From: an uncultured Collinsella sp.
Lineage (GTDB): Bacteria; Actinomycetota; Coriobacteriia; Coriobacteriales; Coriobacteriaceae
Reading direction: 5' to 3'
NCBI GenBank assembly: GCA_900554135.1
Contig: USFU01000005.1
Coordinates: 1-29,986 of the forward strand
DNA length: 29,986 nucleotides
Of the stretch, positions 24,006-29,986 are shown piece by piece. Below the pieces are notes generated by a model. That model did not search any database, was not told the DNA's origin, and saw only the letters and a program-made list of their open reading frames with translations. The translations under genes were made by a program, and so were the position numbers. Numbering within the stretch: position 1 is the first letter of the stretch; every line of letters starts with the position of its first letter.

Positions 24006-24617
24006 ATGGCCACCATCAAACCGCGCCTCGACCGCCGCATCGTTCGCAGCCGCAATGCCATCCTGTCTGCGTTTGAGCGCTTGTTGATGGATAAGCCGCT
24101 TTCCGACATTACGGTGAGTGCCATCGCGCGTGAGGCAAATGTCGACCGCAAGACCTTTTACGTACACTTCGGTACGGTTGACGGCCTGCTCGATGCCATC
24201 GCCGTTGATGTGGTGGAGATGATTGCCGACTCGGTCGAGAAAACGCTAGCTTCCATGGACGGCGACACGAACGAGCGTGCCCTCGGAGCGGCGGCAACGT
24301 TTTTTAAGACCATCAACGAGGCGCTTTGCAATAACCTCGTGCTCAATCGCCAGCTCATTGAAAATATCCCGCTCGACGATTTTATGACGCGTTTGCGCGT
24401 GCCGCTCGAGCATGAGATTGCCGAGCGCGACTTGCTGCCCCGCGGCCTCAAGGACGAGATGTTCGACTATTATCTGGCGTTTTTGCTTTCGGGCATTATC
24501 GGCATTTACCGCACGTGGGCGCTCTCCGATGGCTCGGTGCCCATCGAGCGCATCTCGGAGGTCGCTAACAATCTGACGCTGAACGGACTATCGAGCCTGG
24601 AATCTCGTTTCGAATAG
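24006..24617 (+). CDS. TetR/AcrR-family transcriptional regulator
   Basis: This 203-residue regulator has a TetR DNA-binding domain at about 10-60: RSRNAILSAFERLLMDKPL, then ITVSAIAREANVDRKTFYVHF with the recognition helix. The C-terminal half is all helical and ends with GIYRTWALSDGSVPIE, a pattern seen in DhaS-like TetR proteins. The effector cannot be read from the sequence. GAAGGGA is about 7 nt before ATG 24006; ATG 23979 is an upstream in-frame alternative with no binding site. It converges on the exporter operon, which it may regulate, though it is not divergent from it. Confidence 0.9.
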   Translation: MATIKPRLDRRIVRSRNAILSAFERLLMDKPLSDITVSAIAREANVDRKTFYVHFGTVDGLLDAIAVDVVEMIADSVEKTLASMDGDTNERALGAAATFFKTINEALCNNLVLNRQLIENIPLDDFMTRLRVPLEHEIAERDLLPRGLKDEMFDYYLAFLLSGIIGIYRTWALSDGSVPIERISEVANNLTLNGLSSLESRFE

Positions 24618-24635
24618 CACTAGCGCCTTATCCCC

Positions 24636-24716
24636 CCCCCTGAGTTGCGGTGAAATAAGGACTGAATAGGCCTTCTGTCGGCCTAAACACTCCCTATTTC
24701 ACCGCAACTCAGGGGG
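24636..24716. repeat. Palindromic intergenic repeat, family A, copy 2
   Basis: Arms 24636-24664 and 24688-24716 are reverse complements at 27 of 29 positions and share GTTGCGGTGAAATA with the copy at 15943-16013. Inside, TAGGCC (24667-24672) and GGCCTA (24680-24685) form a second hairpin. The left arm is preceded by a run of nine C (24632-24640). It fills the gap between the convergent tetR-type gene and the permease gene, where no ordinary T-run terminator is seen. Confidence 0.85.
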
Positions 24717-24722
24717 ATTGCA

Positions 24723-25937
24723 TTACTGGTAGCGCAGGCACTCCACGGGGTCGAGTTTTGCTGCCCGGCGGGCGGGATAGAATCCGAAGATGACGCCGAT
24801 GCCGACGGAGACCGCAAAGGCCAGCAGCACCGTGGCGATCGAAAAACTCGGCGTAATGGTACCGCTGGCACCGAGCTCGCCAAGCACGCCAAAGCTCTCG
24901 GCGAACATCGCTAGACCCCAGGCAAGCAGGTAGCCAATCAAAACACCCAGCAGGCCACCGGTGACGCACAGCGCCGAGGACTCGGCCAAAAACTGTGCGG
25001 TGATATCGCGACGGCTGGCACCCAAGGCTCGACGAATGCCAATCTCGCGGATACGCTCGGTCACATTGGTGAGCATCATGTTCATGATGCCGATACCGCC
25101 CACGAGCAGCGAAATGCTGGCAACGGCGCCCATGATGAGCGAAAACGCGCCCATAAAGGAATTGAGGGCGTCGATGGCGCTTTTCATTGAGGTCACCGAT
25201 ACGCTGTCATATTCGTCCTCGTCCGCGATGCCCTTCATGCTACGCACCTTGGATTCAATCGTCTTGCACAGCTCGTCCATGTCCGTGCCCTCGGCGGCGA
25301 GCGCCGTTACGCTGGGAAAAGAGGGGTTCTCGTCGCCAAACAGACCCGAGATGGTCTCGCGCGGCATGTATAGCGTGAGCGAGCCCATGGAGTCGTTACC
25401 GCCATCAATCACGCCGACAATCTGCACCTCGCCGTTCGACACCTTGATGGTCTTGCCCACCGCGTCCTGTTCGTTGCCGTACAGCTGATCCGCGCCGCCA
25501 CGACTGATGAGCGCCACGCGTGCGCCGGATTGGGACTCGGCCTGGGTGTAGGTGCGTCCCGCGACGAGCTTGCTGGCGCCCACCGCGTCGAGCATGTCGC
25601 TGTCGACGCCCTGCGCCATGACGGTATAGCTTTTGTCACCGGCCTTGTACTCGGTATAGGCGCTGTCCACGATGCCAATCTGCTCGATCTGCGGCACCAT
25701 TTTGCGAAGCTTCTCAACGTCCGACTCGTTGAGCTCTTGCGACGAATAAATCTGTACCATACGCGCGGCGTTGAGGCCTAGGCTGTTGACCAGGCTGTTT
25801 TGGATGCCGCCGATAAGCGAGGTCATGGCAATGACGGAGGCAATGCCAATGACGATGCCCAAGATGGTGAGTAGGCTGCGCCCCTTATTGGCCTCGAGGG
25901 AGTGAAGGGCTTCTTGGATAAGGTCGTGCGTGCTCAT
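24723..25937 (-). CDS. MacB/FtsX-type ABC transporter permease
   Basis: This 404-residue permease has the MacB layout: one N-terminal helix (about 21-42, LLTILGIVIGIASVIAM), a large extracellular MacB periplasmic-core-like domain (about 45-275), and three helices near 280-305, 328-350 and 370-395. VGGIGIMNMMLTNVTERIREIGIRRALGA is the FtsX signature region, here seen as GIGIMNMML and ERIREIGIRRALGA. Such permeases work by mechanotransmission, driving export or extrusion without a classic transmembrane channel. It overlaps the ATPase gene by 4 nt (ATGA) and is last in the adaptor-ATPase-permease operon. In this cell type a YknXYZ-like role (peptide or toxin export) is more apt than MacB-TolC efflux. 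Confidence 0.93.
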   Translation of the reverse strand: MSTHDLIQEALHSLEANKGRSLLTILGIVIGIASVIAMTSLIGGIQNSLVNSLGLNAARMVQIYSSQELNESDVEKLRKMVPQIEQIGIVDSAYTEYKAGDKSYTVMAQGVDSDMLDAVGASKLVAGRTYTQAESQSGARVALISRGGADQLYGNEQDAVGKTIKVSNGEVQIVGVIDGGNDSMGSLTLYMPRETISGLFGDENPSFPSVTALAAEGTDMDELCKTIESKVRSMKGIADEDEYDSVSVTSMKSAIDALNSFMGAFSLIMGAVASISLLVGGIGIMNMMLTNVTERIREIGIRRALGASRRDITAQFLAESSALCVTGGLLGVLIGYLLAWGLAMFAESFGVLGELGASGTITPSFSIATVLLAFAVSVGIGVIFGFYPARRAAKLDPVECLRYQ

Positions 25938-26707
25938 ACCTTCACTCCTTTCATCGGATTGGCGTGTGCGGAAATCATGGGCAGGTTATCAATGGCGCCG
26001 CGCAGGGTCTGCGGCGCGTGCGCGATGTACGCGCCGTCGTGGATCCGGCCGTCGCGAATGGTTACGGCACGGTCGGCCTCGGCGGCGATACCGGGATCAT
26101 GCGTGATGAGCACGATGGTCTTGCCGCGTTTCTGGAGTTTGTGGAAGGTCTCCATCACGAGCGCTCCGGTTGCGGAGTCAAGGTTTCCCGTCGGCTCGTC
26201 CGCCAGGATGATGGGCGGATCGTTGACGAGGGCGCGCGCGATGGCAACCCTCTGCATCTGTCCGCCCGAGAGCTCGGAGATGCGGTGGTCCCAGTGGTCG
26301 ACCGGCAGCGTGACGGCTTGCAGCGCATGGACGGCGCGCATCTTACGCTGAGCCCGCGGCACGTTGGTGTACGACAGCGGCAGCATAACGTTTTCGATGA
26401 CCGATAGGCGCGGCAGCAGGTTAAAGCTCTGAAAGACAAAGCCGATGCTCAGGGCGCGGACTTCGGTGAGCTCGTCATCGTCGAGCTCTGCCACGTTGAG
26501 GCCCTGCAGGTAATAATCGCCTGCCGTCGGCTTGTCCAGGCAGCCCAGGATGTTCATGAGCGTTGACTTGCCCGAGCCCGAAGGGCCGGTAATGGCCACG
26601 AACTCGCCGGGATTCACGGCCAGGCTCACGTTATGCAGGATATGGGCGCAGCCGGCTTCGCTCTCAAAAATGCGATGCACGTTGCGGATGTCGATGACGG
26701 GACGCAT
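25934..26707 (-). CDS. MacB/LolD-type ABC transporter ATP-binding protein
   Basis: This 257-residue ATPase powers the adjoining permease. Motifs are complete: Walker A GPSGSGKST at 41-49, Q-loop FVFQSFNLLPRLSV, signature ELSGGQMQRVAIARAL, Walker B IILADEPTGNLDS and the switch His in LITHD. These are typical of the LolD/MacB/YknY class. A tail of about 30 residues follows the nucleotide-binding domain. Its start overlaps the adaptor stop by 1 nt and its stop overlaps the permease start by 4 nt, so the three proteins are translationally coupled. Confidence 0.96.
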   Translation of the reverse strand: MRPVIDIRNVHRIFESEAGCAHILHNVSLAVNPGEFVAITGPSGSGKSTLMNILGCLDKPTAGDYYLQGLNVAELDDDELTEVRALSIGFVFQSFNLLPRLSVIENVMLPLSYTNVPRAQRKMRAVHALQAVTLPVDHWDHRISELSGGQMQRVAIARALVNDPPIILADEPTGNLDSATGALVMETFHKLQKRGKTIVLITHDPGIAAEADRAVTIRDGRIHDGAYIAHAPQTLRGAIDNLPMISAHANPMKGVKV

Positions 26708-28128
26708 TACATGCCCTCGTCGGCAGACATGCTGCCAGAGTCGCCACCGTCGGCCGTCATACCTGCGCCGGTATCCACGATGAGGGTGTCGCCGTCGCGC
26801 AGTTTGGTGACCGGCACGTCCGCGTTAATCTCGTTGCCCTGGTCATCGCGCTTGACCTGCGTCTTTCCGACCACGGCATCGTTATCGTTTTGCGTCACGA
26901 CGGTCACCTTGACGCGTCGGGTTTGTTTGCCTTCGCCGTCGGTTGCCACGTTGACGTAATAGTGCTCGCCATCCTCGGTCATAAGCGCCATGGTCGGCAC
27001 CATCACTACGTCGTCGAGCTGTTCGGTCACCACCGAGACCTCGGCGGTCATACCCGGCTTGAGGCGCGCGTCGGGCGCTTCGATCAAAATATCGACGTTA
27101 AAGGTTACGCTGCCGCCGCCACCGTTGGCGGCGTCGGAGTTTGCCACCGAAGCGATTGCGGTGACCGTTCCCTGGCTCACGATATCGGGAAAGGCCGGAT
27201 AGGTAACATTGGCGCTCTGCCCAACGGCGATTTTGGCGATATCCTTTTCACCCACCTGAACGGTGATCTTCATCTTGGAGAGGTCGGCGATCTGCATGCA
27301 CTGCTTGCCGCCGCTCGTATCGCCTTCGCCCATAATCATGCCGCCCGTCACCGTGGCGCCGACCTTGGCGTTGAGCTCTACGATGCTGCCCGAGCTGGGC
27401 GCGGTCACGGTGCGCTCGGCAGCTTTGGCGTTGGCTTGGTCCAGGTTCGCCTGGGCCGAGGCCAGGTTGCGTTGGGCGCTCGAGACGGCACTCGTGTCGG
27501 CGGTGCCGCTGGCGCCACTCGCGCCTGCCGCATCTGTGTCAGTCGTCGGAGCGGCTTGGGCGGCAGCTACCGCTTTCTGTGCGTTGGCGAGGTCTTCTTG
27601 TGCGGCTGTCACCGCACGCTGCGCCTCGGCAACGTTTCGATCGAGCTCGTCGTTTTTAATGGTCATGAGCACGTCGCCCTCGTTGACGGACTGGCCGGCC
27701 TGCACGTTGATCGATGCCACCGTGCCGTCGACAGAAGGGGAGACCACCGAAGCCGAGATGGGCTTGAGCTGGCCCTTAGCCTCGACGGTGGTCGTAAACG
27801 TGCCCTCGGTGACCATGTCGGTCACCGGCCCGTCGGTACCTGCGGGCCGTGCGTTTATGACCAAGGTCACGACAACGGCGATGAGCACAATGGCTGCCAC
27901 GACGCCGGCCGCAATGCCGCGTCGGATGAGCTTTTTGCGCCGACGCTCGGCACGCTTCGCCTTGAGCTTGGCATAGGCCTCTTCGTCAGAAATCTCGGTT
28001 GCATCGCTTGTGCTGCCGTTTTGCTGTGTGGCGTGCACGTTTGTAATGAGGGGAAGCGTTTCGGTGGCACCCTCGGGCGCTCGCTCGGGATCATTCGGTC
28101 CCGGGGTAGTAGTGGGGACATTCGACAT
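26707..28128 (-). CDS. HlyD/MacA-type (YknX-like) transporter adaptor protein
   Basis: The adaptor links the ABC transporter to its extracellular work. The 473-residue protein has a 70-residue polar cytoplasmic N-terminus ending in a very basic stretch (AERRRKKLIRR), one membrane helix at about 71-92, a lipoyl-like half near 105-150 (GTVASINVQAGQSVNEGDVL), an Ala- and Gln-rich helical hairpin (about 155-240) with a GASGASGTAD-type flexible insert, the second lipoyl half (VTAPSSGSIVELNAKVGATV), a beta-barrel region and a Gly/Ser/Asp-rich end. ATG 28128 is chosen for AAAGGAG 6 nt upstream; the frame extends to 28191 without a binding site. It is first in its operon. Confidence 0.92.
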   Translation of the reverse strand: MSNVPTTTPGPNDPERAPEGATETLPLITNVHATQQNGSTSDATEISDEEAYAKLKAKRAERRRKKLIRRGIAAGVVAAIVLIAVVVTLVINARPAGTDGPVTDMVTEGTFTTTVEAKGQLKPISASVVSPSVDGTVASINVQAGQSVNEGDVLMTIKNDELDRNVAEAQRAVTAAQEDLANAQKAVAAAQAAPTTDTDAAGASGASGTADTSAVSSAQRNLASAQANLDQANAKAAERTVTAPSSGSIVELNAKVGATVTGGMIMGEGDTSGGKQCMQIADLSKMKITVQVGEKDIAKIAVGQSANVTYPAFPDIVSQGTVTAIASVANSDAANGGGGSVTFNVDILIEAPDARLKPGMTAEVSVVTEQLDDVVMVPTMALMTEDGEHYYVNVATDGEGKQTRRVKVTVVTQNDNDAVVGKTQVKRDDQGNEINADVPVTKLRDGDTLIVDTGAGMTADGGDSGSMSADEGM

Positions 28129-28164
28129 GGCGTCTCCTTTATAGAAAGTTCCTCGATAAGTATA

Positions 28165-28190
28165 TGCGCCCGTCGCGAGAGGCGGGCGCA
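28165..28190. other. GC-rich hairpin between the L,D-transpeptidase gene and the exporter operon
   Basis: TGCGCCCG (28165-28172) and CGGGCGCA (28183-28190) pair perfectly with a 10-nt loop. It is in the 130-nt gap downstream of the transpeptidase stop. There is no proper T-run on the minus strand, so it may be a weak terminator or a processing site. TATACT on the minus strand (28159-28164) could be a -10 box for the exporter operon. Confidence 0.45.
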
Positions 28191-28258
28191 TTATGGCGGT
28201 ATCTTTCGGAACTGTTAGATTGGAGCGTCAGTTCCCCGTTGTGTCAAGGCGTGTTTCC

Positions 28259-29980
28259 CTACGAGTGCACGACCACGCACAGACCGACGCTGATGCAGTC
28301 GTGGAGCGCCTTGGCATCGGCCAGGCGCAGGTTGATGCAGCCGTGGCTTCCGCACCATTTGTACGATTCGGCACTATCGAAACTCGAATCGTTTTGCCAG
28401 GTAGCGTCGTGGAAGCCGACCATATTGCCCTCGAACGGCATCCAGTAGCTGACCGGGCTCTCGTATTTGGGCTTTCCGGTCGTGGGGTCTTTGGCACCGA
28501 TGAGCTTGCTTGCGCCGTCGTTGCTGTTGATCTGCCACACGCCCTCGGGGGTGGCGTCTTCGCCCGGTTTGCCGGAAATAAAATTGGCCTCCCACACGAT
28601 ATTGCCGTTCTCGTCGTAGTAGCGCGCGTGCTGCTCGGACAGGTCGACGTCGATATAGGCCTTCCAATCGGGCTCGCCCTTGGCGGTAAACGTGTCAGCC
28701 TTCTTGGAGTACGAAATCTCGATATCGCCGGTCTGCTTGTTATTGATAGCGTCCTCGACCTGCTTGGCGAGCGCGTCGCTATCGATGGACCAGCCAAAGT
28801 CGCCGCCCTCGACAGCGCACTCCTTACCGTCGGCGCGTGTCCACCAGCGGGTGGAGCCCACGGTGTTAAAGCCGTTGGCGAGCTCGGCGGCCCAGCTGCT
28901 GATCTGCGACGTATCGAGCGTGGGGTTGGCCGGATCGGCAAAGCTAATCCACTGCAGCACCGAGCTGCCGTCCACCTTGCCGGCATCATTGCCGTTGAGC
29001 TTAAGGGTCACGTTGACGCCCAGGAAGTTGTTGGCAGCATCGCATGCAGCCTGAATCTGGTCGTTGGTGAGGGTGCCGTTGAGCGGTTCGTAGGCGTCGT
29101 TGCCGATCTTGGTGATATCAACGTTTTCGGCGAGCGACGCGAGCTCGATCTCGGCATATTTGATGACATGCTCGCGGTTGATCTTCTCGTTGGAACGGGC
29201 CTTCTCAACGGTGAACTTGCCGGCCTTCTCGTCATAGGAGCTGGTGGCCTCGAAGGTGCCCGAGCGGCCCTCGTTGAACTCGTCGATGGCGCTGCCCAGG
29301 TCCTCCTCAAACTGCTTTTGGTCAAAGGCATCGGAGAGCATGGACAGGTCGACGTCCTGGTCTAAGTCGACCGAGGCTTTCTTGGTGGCGCTATCGGTTT
29401 TGCCACCGAGTGACGCGATGAGGCGCGATGGCCACAGCAGTGGCTCGTTTTTGCTGATTATCTCGTGGGCGGCTTCCTCGCCATCGACGATGGGCTCGTC
29501 GGACTCGGGCTGGTAGGTCCAGCTAAAGCTGTCGTCCGACACGGTGAGCTTGTAGTGCTTCCATGCCGAGTTGACCTTGGTGGCTGCCGAAGATGCGTTA
29601 GAGAGCGAGATGTCGACGCCGGCGATGGTAGTGTTGGGGTAAGCGACTTGCGAGAACGCCACGACGCCTACGATGTAGACGATCGCGACGAGGCCGAGGA
29701 CGACAAAGAGGGCCGTCTTTCCGCCCGACTTGCTGCTTTTGTTGGTGCGCTTGTCCGCGGGCCCGCGATTGTTTTCCGCGCGAGTGTGCGAAGGGCCCTG
29801 CTTGGGGGCGGCACCATGTGCGGGACGCTGCTGATATTGTTGATGCGGCTGGTATTGACGCTGATTCGGACGCTGAGAGGCATTGGCCGGGCCGTGCTGT
29901 TGGGTGTGAGCCGGCGCGATGGGGCGCGGCGATTGGACGCCGCCGGTATGCCTACTGGGCTGTTGCGGATCGGGAATCAT
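28259..29980 (-). CDS. L,D-transpeptidase (YkuD) with VanW-type peptidoglycan-binding-like domain
   Basis: This cell-wall enzyme likely makes 3-3 cross-links or attaches proteins to peptidoglycan. The visible protein has 573 residues. The cytoplasmic N-terminus (1-85) is rich in Gln, Pro and His with a basic end, followed by one membrane helix (about 89-110) and a long extracellular region (about 115-420) resembling PG_binding_4 domains. The YkuD catalytic domain (about 440-573) carries His524 in VGFHDATW and GSHGCINL with catalytic Cys548. ATG 29980 is only 6 nt from the window edge, so neither its ribosome binding site nor a possible upstream start can be judged. It is upstream of the exporter operon on the same strand. 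Confidence 0.93.
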   Translation of the reverse strand: MIPDPQQPSRHTGGVQSPRPIAPAHTQQHGPANASQRPNQRQYQPHQQYQQRPAHGAAPKQGPSHTRAENNRGPADKRTNKSSKSGGKTALFVVLGLVAIVYIVGVVAFSQVAYPNTTIAGVDISLSNASSAATKVNSAWKHYKLTVSDDSFSWTYQPESDEPIVDGEEAAHEIISKNEPLLWPSRLIASLGGKTDSATKKASVDLDQDVDLSMLSDAFDQKQFEEDLGSAIDEFNEGRSGTFEATSSYDEKAGKFTVEKARSNEKINREHVIKYAEIELASLAENVDITKIGNDAYEPLNGTLTNDQIQAACDAANNFLGVNVTLKLNGNDAGKVDGSSVLQWISFADPANPTLDTSQISSWAAELANGFNTVGSTRWWTRADGKECAVEGGDFGWSIDSDALAKQVEDAINNKQTGDIEISYSKKADTFTAKGEPDWKAYIDVDLSEQHARYYDENGNIVWEANFISGKPGEDATPEGVWQINSNDGASKLIGAKDPTTGKPKYESPVSYWMPFEGNMVGFHDATWQNDSSFDSAESYKWCGSHGCINLRLADAKALHDCISVGLCVVVHS

Positions 29981-29986
29981 GCTGCT

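Noticed and set aside
12532..24716. Palindromic repeats as CRISPR or insertion sequence remnants
   Set aside because: They are single inverted pairs and not regularly spaced direct repeats, and no transposase or Cas fragment is visible nearby.
26890..28218. 442-codon open frame on the plus strand opposite the adaptor gene
   Set aside because: It is an antisense mirror without motifs or a ribosome binding site, while the minus strand encodes a clear adaptor.

Overview
The window looks like a chromosomal segment of a high-GC Gram-positive gut actinobacterium of the class Coriobacteriia, most likely Collinsella or a close relative. This is inferred from GC-rich codon use, strong AGGAGG-type ribosome binding sites, an HPr with both His15 and the Gram-positive Ser46 site, an Asp23/Gls24-nusB-xseB-tlyA-nadK-recN gene order, and the lack of outer-membrane genes. 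I ran no database search, so the genus is a judgement. There are 24 protein genes (the first cut by the left edge), one tRNA, and no transposase, phage gene or CRISPR array.

Layout. (1) 1-5985, plus strand: alaS (3' part), ruvX, mltG, a YqeG-type HAD phosphatase, aroK and a dehydroquinate-synthase-like gene, tightly packed with overlaps or gaps of 2 to 17 nt. The last protein keeps the fold signature of AroB but lacks the residues that should bind metal. (2) 6118-7248: a lone Xaa-Pro aminopeptidase behind a long hairpin and ahead of its own terminator. (3) 7407-12504, plus: efp, asp23/gls24, nusB, xseB, tlyA, nadK and recN, apparently one operon that ends at a perfect 15-bp-stem terminator. 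It resembles the Bacillus yqhY-nusB-folD-xseA-xseB-ispA-dxs-tlyA-recN block with folD, xseA, ispA and dxs absent. (4) 12728-20609: a sugar module with a divergent RpiR-type regulator, a fructose-type PTS permease with domain order B-C-A, HPr, Enzyme I and two paralogous PfkB-family sugar-phosphate kinases. Together these carry phosphate from PEP through EI, HPr, EIIA and EIIB to the sugar, then add the second phosphate. (5) 20806-22431: the CCA-adding enzyme and a tRNA-Glu(CTC) with its own promoter and terminator. (6) 22583-24617: a YbhN/UPF0104-type membrane protein and a TetR-type regulator. (7) 24723-28128, minus: a MacAB/YknXYZ-type exporter (adaptor, ATPase, permease), preceded by an L,D-transpeptidase (28259-29980, minus) that touches the right edge.

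The least explained material lies between genes. Two copies of one palindromic element with arms containing GTTGCGGTGAAATA sit at 15943-16013 and 24636-24716. A different 174-bp inverted repeat encloses the recN terminator. A 129-bp palindrome with perfect 31-bp arms lies upstream of ptsH. A 63-nt hairpin lies between aroB and pepP. A candidate operator (CTTTCAT, 13-14 nt, CGTGAAAG) is shared by the PTS permease gene and the second kinase gene. The degenerate AroB-like protein and these palindromes are the best leads in the window.
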